64,000 bases of DNA from Porphyromonas canoris (lineage in GTDB: Bacteria; Bacteroidota; Bacteroidia; Bacteroidales; Porphyromonadaceae): contig NZ_JQZV01000013.1 of NCBI RefSeq assembly GCF_000769115.1, forward strand, positions 773,027 to 837,026, in the 5' to 3' direction. Shown one piece after another: positions 37,693-46,236 of the stretch (positions are counted from its first letter, which is position 1; the number at the start of each line of letters is the position of its first letter). The notes under the pieces are model-generated. The model had not been told where the DNA came from. It saw only the letters and a list, made by a program, of their open reading frames with translations, and searched no databases. A program made the translations under genes and the position numbers.

Positions 37693-38359
37693 CATCCGGA
37701 AGACAAATATCACGGAGGAAGAGCTGCAAGAAGTAGAGATAGAACAGCTGTCTGAACCTGTCGTGGTAATAGACGAAACCACTTCGGATACGCAGCTGCA
37801 AGAGATAGTGGAAGAGATCCGGCATGCCAATGTCATCGGTATGGATACGGAGACAAAGCCGGCATTTAAGCGTGGAGTACATCACAAGGTGAGTCTGCTG
37901 CAAGTGGCTGTACCGGGAAAGGTTTATCTTTTTCGCCTGCCCCGAATATTGGATAGTGAAGAGAAGAGAGATTATCTCTCTTTCCTTTGGTCGGAGACAC
38001 CGGTAAAAGTGGGTGTGGGCATTGGTGACGATACCAAAGCTCTGCTGTCCGACTATAAGATGGAAACTCATAACTTTTGTGAGCTTCGACATCTCTCTTC
38101 GGCTGCCGGAATAGAAGTCCTGGCTCTTTCAAAAATATATGCCGTGCTGTTCAACAGAAGGCTTTCAAAGGCGCAGCGCCTGACCAACTGGGAAGCCCCC
38201 GTTCTTTCGGCTCCTCAATGCACTTACGCGGCATTGGATGCCGTGGCAGGGCTCAAGATATATCTTGCGCTGAGAGAGTATATGAAAGAGGAGTTTTTGG
38301 CTTCCACCGTTTTTAAACCAAAGAGGAAAGTCATAAAAAGACGAAGAAGAAAAGTGTAA
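37685..38359 (+). CDS. 3'-5' exonuclease domain protein (RNase D-like)
   Basis: DEDD-family exonuclease. The acidic catalytic residues are visible in VIGMDTETKPAF (Exo I), VGVGIGDDTKALLSDY (Exo II) and YAALDAVAGLKIY (Exo III). The C-terminal tail is a very basic KPKRKVIKRRRRKV, likely for nucleic-acid binding. The ATG at 37685 overlaps the stop of the previous gene (ATGAATAG), a coupling start; an earlier in-frame ATG would run deep into that gene. Length is 224 residues. It lacks the HRDC domains of RNase D. The rlmI start overlaps its stop. Confidence 0.88.
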   Translation: MNSIRKTNITEEELQEVEIEQLSEPVVVIDETTSDTQLQEIVEEIRHANVIGMDTETKPAFKRGVHHKVSLLQVAVPGKVYLFRLPRILDSEEKRDYLSFLWSETPVKVGVGIGDDTKALLSDYKMETHNFCELRHLSSAAGIEVLALSKIYAVLFNRRLSKAQRLTNWEAPVLSAPQCTYAALDAVAGLKIYLALREYMKEEFLASTVFKPKRKVIKRRRRKV

Positions 38360-39567
38360 TGGAAAAAGGTCTATATCCTATCATAACCCTGAAAAAGGGG
38401 AAAAACGAATCGCTTCAGAGGTGTCATCCGTGGGTGTTCTCCGGGGCAATACAACACAGTTCTCAACCACTGGAGGAGGGAGAACTCGTGGATGTATATA
38501 GTGCCGAGGGCTCTTTTCTTGCTCGTGGATATTGCGAAATAGGCTCCATAGCCGTTCGGGTCTTAACCTTCAAAGAGGAGGTTATAGATAGTGCTTTTCT
38601 AAAGAGAAGATTAGAGTCTGCTTTGGATCTTAGGAAGAAGATTGGACTCATACGTCCCGATAATACCATATACCGTCTTGTGCATGGGGAAGGGGACTTC
38701 CTTCCCGGATTGGTGGTAGATGTATATGGCTCTGTTGCGGTTATTCAAGCGCATACTATCGGTATGCACTTGCTAAGGGAGTCTGTAAGGGATGTCCTCC
38801 TGCAAGCTCCTTTTTCGGAGATTATCAAGAGTGTCTATTACAAGTCGGATACTACATTGCCATTCAAAGCCGAAGTAGATTTTACAAGTGGTCTTATCGG
38901 CGGAGAGAAGTTTGCAGATAACTATGCTTTAGAGAATGGCATCAAGATATATCCGGATATCCTTAGAGGGCAGAAGACAGGCTTTTTCGTGGATCAGAGA
39001 GAAAATAGAACACTTCTTGAACACTACTCTAAGGGAGCATCCGTACTGAATATGTTCTGCTATTCGGGAGGCTTTTCCATCTACGCTTTACGCGGAGGAG
39101 CCAAAAGGGTAGTATCGGTGGACAGCAGTGCCAAAGCCATAGAGATGATGCAGCGAAACATAGACGAGAACAAGAGTGTATGGAGTAAGGATGCCACTCA
39201 TGAGGCTTATGTGGAAGATGCGTTCCGCTATTTGGACAGGGTAGAACCGGGAGAGTTTGATGTGGTAGTACTCGATCCTCCTGCTTTTGCCAAGCATCGT
39301 AAAGTGTTGCATAATGCTCTTCAGGGGTATCGCAAGCTGAATGTGGCAGCGATGTCCAAGATGAACTCCGGAAGTATTTTGTTTACATTCAGCTGTTCAC
39401 AGGCTGTCTCTCCCGAACAGTTCAGACAAGCTGTTTTCACTGCTGCGCTTCAGGCAGGAAAGCAAGTGCGGATACTTCATCAGCTAACACAGCCGATGGA
39501 TCATCCGGTAAGTATCTATCATCCCGAAGGAGAATACCTGAAAGGACTTGTGCTCTATATCGACTAA
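38359..39567 (+). CDS. rlmI: Class I SAM-dependent rRNA methyltransferase, RlmI-like
   Basis: Likely 23S rRNA 5-methylcytosine methyltransferase. An N-terminal PUA-like RNA-binding domain (LQRCHPWVFSGAI, about 1-75) is followed by a Rossmann methyltransferase domain with VLNMFCYSGGFSIYALRGGA (about 225-245), SVDSSAKAIEMM and the catalytic-loop region VVLDPPAFAK (about 305). Length 402 is typical. It starts at the stop codon of the exonuclease gene. meaB follows after 31 bp. Confidence 0.9.
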   Translation: MEKGLYPIITLKKGKNESLQRCHPWVFSGAIQHSSQPLEEGELVDVYSAEGSFLARGYCEIGSIAVRVLTFKEEVIDSAFLKRRLESALDLRKKIGLIRPDNTIYRLVHGEGDFLPGLVVDVYGSVAVIQAHTIGMHLLRESVRDVLLQAPFSEIIKSVYYKSDTTLPFKAEVDFTSGLIGGEKFADNYALENGIKIYPDILRGQKTGFFVDQRENRTLLEHYSKGASVLNMFCYSGGFSIYALRGGAKRVVSVDSSAKAIEMMQRNIDENKSVWSKDATHEAYVEDAFRYLDRVEPGEFDVVVLDPPAFAKHRKVLHNALQGYRKLNVAAMSKMNSGSILFTFSCSQAVSPEQFRQAVFTAALQAGKQVRILHQLTQPMDHPVSIYHPEGEYLKGLVLYID

Positions 39568-39598
39568 TGCGTTTTAATATTTAATACCGTTATCACAG

Positions 39599-40687
39599 AT
39601 GTTTCACCCGGAGAACGACGAGAAGTATAAAGGTCTGAAAGTAAATAAGGGAGTAGAAAATGCTCCCATAGTCAGCCCATATCTTAAAAAGAGAAAGATA
39701 CGTACATACACGGCTGCGGAGTATGTGGAAGGCATTCTAAAAGGAAATATGACAATGCTTTCTCAGGCGGTAACACTCGTGGAAAGCTCGCTGGAGAGCA
39801 ACCAAGTGATAGCCCAAGAGGTGATTGAGAAGTGTCTTCCTCATGCCGGGAAGAGCATACGTCTCGGTATAACGGGCGTTCCCGGTGCAGGTAAAAGTAC
39901 GAGTATAGATGCTTTCGGGATGCATGTTATCCGTAAGGGACATAAGCTTGCAGTGTTGGCAATAGACCCCAGTAGTGAACGTTCTAAAGGCAGTATCTTG
40001 GGAGATAAGACACGAATGGAGGATCTTTCAAAGGAAGATAATGCTTTTATACGTCCTTCTCCCTCGGCAGGATCTTTGGGAGGTGTTGCCAGAAAAACGC
40101 GTGAAACCATTGTCCTCTGCGAGGCTGCAGGTTTTGATACCATTTTTGTTGAAACCGTAGGTGTGGGTCAGAGTGAAACGGCTGTGCACTCTATGGTCGA
40201 TTTTTTCCTGCTTATTCAGCTTGCCGGAACGGGAGACGAGTTGCAAGGGATCAAGAGAGGTATCATGGAGATGGCGGATGGCATTGTCATCAACAAAGCA
40301 GACGGAGATAATATAGACAAAGCCAAGCTTGCAGCATCTCACTATCGCAATGCGCTGCACTTGTTCCCCCCTGCAGAAAGCGGTTGGTTTCCCAGAGTTT
40401 TGACCTATTCGGGCTATTACGCTTTGGGTATAGATGAAGTGTGGCAGATGATTGAGAACTATGTCGCTTTCGTAAAAGAGAATGGCTACTTCGAGAAGAA
40501 GCGTAACCAGCAGTCCAAATATTGGATGTACGAAAGCATACATGAAGAACTTTTGAGAAACTTCTATCACAATAAAACGATAGAGACACTTCTTCCTCTT
40601 GTGGAGAATGATGTGTTGGAGAATAGAAAAAGCTCATTTGTTGCCAGCGCAGAGCTATTAGAGACCTATTTTGGTAAGAAGAAGTAG
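39599..40687 (+). CDS. meaB: Methylmalonyl-CoA mutase-associated GTPase MeaB
   Basis: G3E P-loop GTPase that protects and reloads the adenosylcobalamin-dependent methylmalonyl-CoA mutase. Walker A is GVPGAGKSTSIDAFG (about residue 93), the switch/Mg region includes AIDPSSERSKGSILGDKTRM, ETVGVGQSE lies at about 183, and the base-recognition NKADGDN lies at about 238. Length 362 is normal. The mutase genes are not in this window. It links functionally to the cobalamin salvage genes at 57-62 kb, since the organism must supply B12 to this enzyme. Confidence 0.95.
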   Translation: MFHPENDEKYKGLKVNKGVENAPIVSPYLKKRKIRTYTAAEYVEGILKGNMTMLSQAVTLVESSLESNQVIAQEVIEKCLPHAGKSIRLGITGVPGAGKSTSIDAFGMHVIRKGHKLAVLAIDPSSERSKGSILGDKTRMEDLSKEDNAFIRPSPSAGSLGGVARKTRETIVLCEAAGFDTIFVETVGVGQSETAVHSMVDFFLLIQLAGTGDELQGIKRGIMEMADGIVINKADGDNIDKAKLAASHYRNALHLFPPAESGWFPRVLTYSGYYALGIDEVWQMIENYVAFVKENGYFEKKRNQQSKYWMYESIHEELLRNFYHNKTIETLLPLVENDVLENRKSSFVASAELLETYFGKKK

Positions 40688-40728
40688 AAGCCGGAGAGGA
40701 ACAAAAAAAGGTGTGAGACAGACTCTTT

Positions 40729-42294
40729 TTATTTTCTCTCTTGATTTACGGTCTCATTTAGTCCACTCTGATTGGCTACTCTTTTCCCTGTAGCCAAAAG
40801 AGAGAGCGTGCCAATATTTATCTTTCTGGGCATTTCTGCGTGGGAAAGTCTTGGACGAAGCCATGTTTTAAGCTCCTCTTCCGAAATTTCCGACCCTTTC
40901 ACCGGCTCTATGTCTGCTACCAAGAATGTAACGCCATCGGTAGTCGACTCGGAATAAACTTTGGTTGAGAGGACATTCGGATGCTCTACAATGACTCTTT
41001 CTACAACTTCCGGATAGACATTTTCTCCACCACAAACCACCATCTGATCCTGACGTCCTTCGTGAAAGTAATACCCATCCGGAGTTTTGCGAGCCCTATC
41101 ACCTGTGTTTTGCCATCGGTTTCTTCGCTCCTGCATAGCCCATGAGGAGGAGACCCAAAGCTCTCCTATTCCTTCGGAAGAGGTATTTCTTATTTCACAT
41201 TTTACTCCTTTTATGGGCTTTCCAAGAGTAGTTTTACTATTTGCATCCAGATCTTCCGGTGTAGCCAATAGGAAAAAACCTGCTTCGGAAGTGCCATATA
41301 GATTGAAGATAATAGGGGATACCGCCGCATGTACGTGGGAGATCAGTTTGCGATCCAGCCTGTCTCCACCACAGATGATCGCTTTCAGGGATTTAAGATG
41401 TTGCTCTGCTTGCGGACATTGTATCATTCGAGAAAGCATAAGTGGAACTAAGGGCATTACCTCTATTCCATATTTTTCTATGCCACGAACTGCTTCTTCC
41501 GGATCGAATCTGCGAGTCAGCCAAACTCTTTTGCCCATCACAAGCGATACTATGAGCGTAGCTAACCCAAAGCCGTGATAGAGAGGGAGAGCAATGTAGG
41601 TAGATTCGTAGTTTTGAATACCGACTTGACGGAATAGAGCCAATAGGGGAGGGAGAAAATTTGTAGCTGAAGGCTTTCGAGATACTTCCTTGTATTTCCC
41701 GCTTGATCCTCCTGTCAGAATAGAAAATGCTCCTCCTCTCCAAATGCGTGGCAGGGTAGTAGAGAAGGTTTTATCATGATAAGAAGAGAGCAAAGAGTCT
41801 ATGGCTTCGGTTGCAATCCAAGTGAAAGGTAATGGTGTGAGTGGAAGCACTCTCTCTCGAAGCTCTTCATCTATGATAAGAAGAGAAAACTTTCTTTTGG
41901 TGGTTAAGATTTCTTCTACCTTGGAAGCATTCAGATCTGTATTCAGAAGATGAACATCTGCTCCTATACGAGACAATGCGGGCAGAAGCATGACAGCTAT
42001 ATGATGATTTCTTACCAGAACTGCAACCTGATCTCCTCTTTTTATTTTATAGCATTGCATAAGGAGTTTGGCTAATTTAAGGGAGTCTTCGTACAACTCT
42101 TTGTAGTTTTTCTTCTCATCTTGTCCGTAGATCAATGCCGATCTTTTCGGATAAAGTTTAGCAGAAAAATGGAGTAGAGCCATGAGAGATAAGCCTTCTT
42201 TCATAAAGGATTTTACCCAATAGAAGACTCCTTTAGGAGAGATAAAATTCTGATTATAGAGGGCTTTTATAATCGAATAGCGGTATTGAGACAT
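40729..42294 (-). CDS. AMP-binding acyl-CoA ligase-like protein
   Basis: ANL-superfamily adenylating enzyme, 521 residues from the ATG at 42294 (MSQYRYS). The P-loop reads ILTGGSSGKYKEVSRKPSA where most relatives have TSGTTGxPKGV, a divergent form. Later motifs are recognisable: FNLYGTSEAGFF (A5), WQNTGDRARKTPDGYYF (A7) and GRQDQMVVCGGENVYPEVVE (A8). The last Lys region LLATGKRVANQ also fits. It probably activates a fatty or aryl acid. The start overlaps the end of the SDR gene by 28 bp, so the two form a unit. A longer frame to 42381 runs inside the SDR and is rejected. Confidence 0.82.
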   Translation of the reverse strand: MSQYRYSIIKALYNQNFISPKGVFYWVKSFMKEGLSLMALLHFSAKLYPKRSALIYGQDEKKNYKELYEDSLKLAKLLMQCYKIKRGDQVAVLVRNHHIAVMLLPALSRIGADVHLLNTDLNASKVEEILTTKRKFSLLIIDEELRERVLPLTPLPFTWIATEAIDSLLSSYHDKTFSTTLPRIWRGGAFSILTGGSSGKYKEVSRKPSATNFLPPLLALFRQVGIQNYESTYIALPLYHGFGLATLIVSLVMGKRVWLTRRFDPEEAVRGIEKYGIEVMPLVPLMLSRMIQCPQAEQHLKSLKAIICGGDRLDRKLISHVHAAVSPIIFNLYGTSEAGFFLLATPEDLDANSKTTLGKPIKGVKCEIRNTSSEGIGELWVSSSWAMQERRNRWQNTGDRARKTPDGYYFHEGRQDQMVVCGGENVYPEVVERVIVEHPNVLSTKVYSESTTDGVTFLVADIEPVKGSEISEEELKTWLRPRLSHAEMPRKINIGTLSLLATGKRVANQSGLNETVNQERK

Positions 42295-43142
42295 CTTTTT
42301 TTCTTGAAATAGTATTTGTAGCCAATGGTTACAAGAGGAGAGAAAACTTGGGCGAAAGGAGCGGATAACCTTGCCCACCAAGGGATATATCTGCTTCGTC
42401 CGCCAATGGCAAGCTTCAAAAGTATTCGGGCTGCTGCTTCCGGTTGATAACCGGGAAGATTTTTGTAATAAAGATTAGGTGCAGACATCTCGGTGTGTAC
42501 CAAAGGAATGTAAGCAATGCGAACTTTTACTCCTTCTGTAAATAACTCTGTCGATGCCGTGCGAAACCAGATATCTGCCGCTCCTTTTGAGGAATGATAG
42601 GCAGACCATTCGGGTGCAAAAGGGTAGAGGAGACTTACGGCAGAGGTTGATATGATGGTACCATGAGATCGTTTGAGGGCAGGAAGAAGAGCAAGAGATA
42701 GGTGTATAGCTGCGGTATAATTCAGTGAGATGGTTCGGTCAAAGTCATGTGAACGTGAAATAGAGTCTGATATCTTGCGCTTGATAGATTTTCCCGCATT
42801 GCTAAAAAAGAAGTGAACATTGGGAAGTAAGCCCGGAAGCTCTTCGCAAAGAAAGGAGAGTTGCTCTTGGTTACGCAAGTCCAATGCCCGATAGATAGCA
42901 GAACAACCATGGGATGATGCCTTCCTGCAAAGCTCCCGGAGTTTATCTTCAGATCGGGCAATGAGCAGCAGATTTGCTTTTGACGCGATGAGCTCTTCCA
43001 CCAAACAAGCACCTATGCCACGAGATGCACCGGTAACAACAACCCATTTGCCTTTGAAATATCGTTCTCGTTCTTTCTCAGAAAGAGAACAAATGGAAGG
43101 ATAAAGCAAAGGAGCCAAATATCGTAACATAGAAGAGAGCAT
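42267..43142 (-). CDS. Short-chain dehydrogenase/reductase
   Basis: SDR-family NAD(P) oxidoreductase of 291 residues from the ATG at 43142. The cofactor motif VVTGASRGIGACLVEE lies at about residue 35, the FFSNAGKS (NAG) motif at about 115, and the catalytic STSAVSLL plus YHSSKGA (Ser, Tyr, Lys) at about 170-190. A hydrophobic C-terminal stretch (ARLSAPFAQVFSPLVTIGYKYYF) suggests membrane contact. A longer frame to 43232 would run through a terminator and the -7 box, so the shorter start is chosen. It overlaps the acyl-CoA ligase gene by 28 bp; together they may modify a lipid (inference). Confidence 0.85.
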   Translation of the reverse strand: MLSSMLRYLAPLLYPSICSLSEKERERYFKGKWVVVTGASRGIGACLVEELIASKANLLLIARSEDKLRELCRKASSHGCSAIYRALDLRNQEQLSFLCEELPGLLPNVHFFFSNAGKSIKRKISDSISRSHDFDRTISLNYTAAIHLSLALLPALKRSHGTIISTSAVSLLYPFAPEWSAYHSSKGAADIWFRTASTELFTEGVKVRIAYIPLVHTEMSAPNLYYKNLPGYQPEAAARILLKLAIGGRSRYIPWWARLSAPFAQVFSPLVTIGYKYYFKKKRCLNTAIRL

Positions 43143-43157
43143 TCTGTGAGTTTGCCC

Positions 43158-43165
43158 CAAAGATA
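43158..43165 (-). promoter_or_regulatory. Candidate -7 box for the SDR/ligase pair
   Basis: The minus strand reads TATCTTTG, an exact -7 match, about 15 bp before the SDR ATG, which implies a very short leader. A TTG lies 23 bp upstream, slightly too far. Confidence 0.45.
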
Positions 43166-43178
43166 CAAAGAGAAAAAT

Positions 43179-43223
43179 AAACCCCTCACAATTGGCATCC
43201 GAAGATACTATTGTGAGGGGTTT
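43179..43223 (-). terminator. Terminator after the thioredoxin-fold gene
   Basis: AAACCCCTCACAAT (43179-43192) and ATTGTGAGGGGTTT (43210-43223) are perfect 14-bp complementary arms with a 17-nt loop, followed on the minus strand by ATTTTTC. It ends the 43291-43794 transcript and sits just upstream of the SDR promoter. Confidence 0.9.
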
Positions 43224-43290
43224 AGATATCAATAACGACTTTTAGGTCGTGCTTTAGTCTTTTTAAGACCATGCATACTCTTTCGATGAA

Positions 43291-43794
43291 CTATAATCCG
43301 GAGTAGGTTTTCCACGCATCTTCGTTGGAGAAGACCTCTTCTATTATCCCTGAAGCAGATACAAGAAACGTCTTTGTCTGTCCTTTTCTTACTTCAAAGT
43401 CTCGAGCAAGAGTACGGTAATCATTCAAACGGAGGTATTTGCTGGAGCCGCTTTGAGGGTCTATCCCATCCAAAGCCAAGCATTGCTCCATATCCCGAAG
43501 CGAGCCATCAATACAGATAGAAATAAAATTTACATCTGAACCTTTGCAACGCTCGTTAAGTAACGCATTTGTCAGTCTGGATTTTGCATCTTCAATACTC
43601 CAAAAGTGTACTATTGAAGAGTCTTCATCACCTACAGACACCGGTACTATTTCTCCCTCCACTTTGATCCTTTGCAACATATCTCCCGGATTATAACCAT
43701 AAATGGCGCGCTCTCCTTTACCGACAGAAGCAGTAAGTAGCACTGAGAGCAAAATCAGAAAAACTGTTGCCAAGGCAAAAGTTTTAGAATTCAT
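43291..43794 (-). CDS. Thioredoxin-fold-like exported protein without CXXC
   Basis: A 167-residue protein with an N-terminal hydrophobic signal/anchor (about residues 6-24). The body contains IVHFWSIEDAKSRLTNALL followed by VNFISICIDGSLRDMEQ, the strand-helix-strand layout of TlpA/AhpC-type thioredoxin domains. Where the redox CXXC should follow the Trp it has SIED, so it cannot act as an ordinary disulfide reductase. The C-terminal TKTFLVSASGIIEEVF fits the end of the fold. It is monocistronic, with its own promoter and terminator. The function is unknown; a binding or structural role is possible. Confidence 0.6.
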   Translation of the reverse strand: MNSKTFALATVFLILLSVLLTASVGKGERAIYGYNPGDMLQRIKVEGEIVPVSVGDEDSSIVHFWSIEDAKSRLTNALLNERCKGSDVNFISICIDGSLRDMEQCLALDGIDPQSGSSKYLRLNDYRTLARDFEVRKGQTKTFLVSASGIIEEVFSNEDAWKTYSGL

Positions 43795-43886
43795 ACAATA
43801 AGTTTAAGTTCACACTGGCTCTCCGATAGCAGGCATCTTTTTAGAACACCTGAAACGAAGAGGTACCCGATTTTCGGATACTTTTA

Positions 43887-43906
43887 AGCTATTCCGCTGA
43901 ATAGCT
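43887..43906. promoter_or_regulatory. Palindrome at the start site of the 43794 gene
   Basis: AGCTATTC and GAATAGCT are perfect 8-bp inverted arms around a 4-bp centre. They lie 6-7 bp downstream of the minus-strand -7 box, so over the transcription start. It could be an operator or a 5' mRNA hairpin. Confidence 0.45.
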
Positions 43907-43912
43907 GAAAGG

Positions 43913-43942
43913 CAAAGGTATGAAAAATATTTTTCTTGCCAA
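43913..43942 (-). promoter_or_regulatory. Promoter of the thioredoxin-fold gene
   Basis: On the minus strand TTG (43940-43942) is 19 bp from TACCTTTG (43913-43920), a good Bacteroidota promoter. It leaves a leader of about 110 nt before the ATG at 43794. Confidence 0.65.
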
Positions 43943-44095
43943 AACTCTTATTTTAAGGCACTTTCTAAGGGACATTCTTTACCGAAGTGATATTGCAGAA
44001 GTTTATGACAGTATTCTTGGGTAGAAAGAAATAAAAATCTCTCGAAATATTACAGCCATATTTTTATCTTTACCATTCGATAATACTCACAAGGA

Positions 44096-46159
44096 ATGCG
44101 CACGATTTTTAGACTTTTCAGCTTTTCTCTTATTGCTCTGCTTGCAATATGTATATGTACAAATGTTTATGCCTCTGTTCATCATCATCTATTGCCCAAG
44201 CCACAGAGCTATAAGGAACACAAAGGATTTTTTACTGCTCGTAAAGTCAAACTGATATCTTCTTCCCAAGGTATTCCTATTGGAACTTGGTTATCGAGAG
44301 TGGGCTTAAAAATAGATACCGACTCTCCTCATTTCATACAGCTTTCTCTCGTGGACAGTTTACCGTCTCAGGTAACTCAAAACGAGGAAGAGGCTTATCG
44401 GTTATGCATATCAGAGCAGTCCATAACTCTTTCTGCTCTGACCGAAACGGGACTTTATAGAGGATTGCAAACGCTTGCTCAGCTATGGGAACAGTATCCT
44501 CACAGACTTCCGGCTTGTGAAATTATAGATTGGCCGGCTTGGAGGATGAGGGGATTTATGCACGATGTTGGAAGGACATACATTCCCATGCCCGAACTTA
44601 AAAAGCAAATACAGCTGCTTTCGTACTTTAAGGTGAATGTTTTTCATTGGCATCTGACGGAGAATCAAGCTTGGAGATTAGAGAGTAAGATTTATCCTCA
44701 GCTGAATGCTCCGGAACATACCACCCGTATGCCGAGTAAATACTATACCTTAGAAGAGGCTAAAGAATTGGTCGAATGGTGTAAACAACATCATGTGTTG
44801 CTTATTCCTGAAATAGATATGCCCGGACACAGTGCTGCTTTTGAACGTGCTATGGGATATGGTATGCAAACAGAACAGGGTAAGACTGCTCTTAAAAGAT
44901 TGCTTGCTGAAGCAATAGAGGTGATGGATGTGCCTTATATACATATAGGAACAGATGAAGTAGAGTTTACAGATCCGGGTTTTGTGCCTGAAATGGTTGA
45001 GTACGTCCGTTCTTTGGGGCGGAAAGTTATCTCATGGAATCCCGGCTGGAACTATGAACCAACGGAGATAGATATGACACATCTGTGGAGTTATAGAGGT
45101 AAAGCCCAGCCCGGTATCCCCGCAATAGATAGTCGACTTCACTATATAAACCATTACGATCTTTTTGCAGATATAAGGGCATTGTACAACAGTACTATTT
45201 ATAATAGCCACAATGGCTCTCCGGATCTGGCGGGAACGATACTTGCAGTATGGAATGACAGATATATTGCTGATATTCCTACCTTAATGGCTGAGAATAA
45301 TTTCTATCCGACAATGTTAGCTATGGCTGAACGTACATGGCTTGGAGGTGGATATGGATATTTCGATAAGAGTACAAATCTGCTTTTCGATAATTCGAGT
45401 GATATATATAAGGAGTTTGCTGACTTTGAAAGAAGGCTGCTTTGGCACAAAGATCGCTCTCTATCAGCAGAGTTAATTCCTTATGTGCAGCAGAGCCAAG
45501 CTTCTTGGATTATTGTTGATGCTTTTGAAAATGGTGGAGAATTGGAAAAAGTCTTTCCTCCTGAAGAGATCTACCTTTCAGATAGAACCTCTACTTATCC
45601 ACCTAAGCAGCTACCTTACTATATATTTGAGGGGAAAAGGAGAGATAGCCATCAATTCTTTGGATCGGGTTTCTATCTAAGGCATGTTTGGGGTAATGTT
45701 ATTTGTCCCAATGTTTATGATAATCCTAAAGAGTATCACACCGCTTATGCAATGACTTGGGTACATTCTCCGAAGAAACAAACTGTTGGTTTGCTGTTCG
45801 AGACACAGAATTATAGCCGTAGCGAAAGCGATTTACCTCCTCCTAAAGGAAAGTGGGATTACAGAGGGAGTAAGATTTGGATAAATAAGAAAGAGATCCC
45901 GGCTCCCGAATGGTCTGCGACACATAATAAAAGAGATAATGAGATCTTGTTGGGAAATGAGAATATTCCCTCTCGAAAACCTATTCATGTAGAATTGAAT
46001 AAGGGTTGGAATCATATACTGATCAAGCTTCCTGTCGGAGCATTTCGTTCTCCGGAAATACGTTTGGTGAAATGGATGTTCACGGCAAGCTTTGTCGATA
46101 TCACAGGTAAACAGGCTGCAAACCTCCGTTATCACCATTTCAATACGATAAAGAAGTAA
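44096..46159 (+). CDS. GH20 beta-N-acetylhexosaminidase
   Basis: Exported glycoside hydrolase removing terminal N-acetylglucosamine or N-acetylgalactosamine. The signal peptide (SFSLIALLAICICTNVYA) spans about residues 9-27. A GH20b-type domain (about 30-150) precedes the catalytic TIM barrel, which opens with WRMRGFMHDVGRTY and contains FHWHLTENQAWR. The catalytic Asp-Glu pair is in HIGTDEVEF (about residue 283), where most relatives have HIGGDE. A C-terminal extension follows. Length 687 is within the family. It would trim host glycans. Promoter evidence is only TATCTTTA at 44065-44072. Confidence 0.93.
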   Translation: MRTIFRLFSFSLIALLAICICTNVYASVHHHLLPKPQSYKEHKGFFTARKVKLISSSQGIPIGTWLSRVGLKIDTDSPHFIQLSLVDSLPSQVTQNEEEAYRLCISEQSITLSALTETGLYRGLQTLAQLWEQYPHRLPACEIIDWPAWRMRGFMHDVGRTYIPMPELKKQIQLLSYFKVNVFHWHLTENQAWRLESKIYPQLNAPEHTTRMPSKYYTLEEAKELVEWCKQHHVLLIPEIDMPGHSAAFERAMGYGMQTEQGKTALKRLLAEAIEVMDVPYIHIGTDEVEFTDPGFVPEMVEYVRSLGRKVISWNPGWNYEPTEIDMTHLWSYRGKAQPGIPAIDSRLHYINHYDLFADIRALYNSTIYNSHNGSPDLAGTILAVWNDRYIADIPTLMAENNFYPTMLAMAERTWLGGGYGYFDKSTNLLFDNSSDIYKEFADFERRLLWHKDRSLSAELIPYVQQSQASWIIVDAFENGGELEKVFPPEEIYLSDRTSTYPPKQLPYYIFEGKRRDSHQFFGSGFYLRHVWGNVICPNVYDNPKEYHTAYAMTWVHSPKKQTVGLLFETQNYSRSESDLPPPKGKWDYRGSKIWINKKEIPAPEWSATHNKRDNEILLGNENIPSRKPIHVELNKGWNHILIKLPVGAFRSPEIRLVKWMFTASFVDITGKQAANLRYHHFNTIKK

Positions 46160-46174
46160 ATTATGAGTAAAAAT

Positions 46175-46205
46175 TTGTTTATGAGACCGCCTTTATTTAC
46201 CTTTG
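46175..46205 (+). promoter_or_regulatory. Promoter of the fimbrillin-like gene
   Basis: TTG at 46175-46177 and TACCTTTG at 46198-46205 are 20 bp apart. Transcription would start near 46212, about 25 bp before the ATG. Confidence 0.7.
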
Positions 46206-46236
46206 ACCTCCAAATTAACGTAAAAACAAAGAATTT

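Larger units (their letters stand above)
43795..44095. other. Divergent intergenic region with palindrome
   Basis: A 301-bp gap between two genes reading away from each other. It holds the minus-strand promoter (43913-43942), a palindrome at its start site (43887-43906) and a weaker plus-strand box TATCTTTA at 44065-44072 for the hexosaminidase gene. Confidence 0.6.

Noticed and set aside
40688-40728. Terminator between meaB and the acyl-CoA-ligase-like gene
   Set aside because: A and T runs are present but no stem longer than about six bases can be formed.
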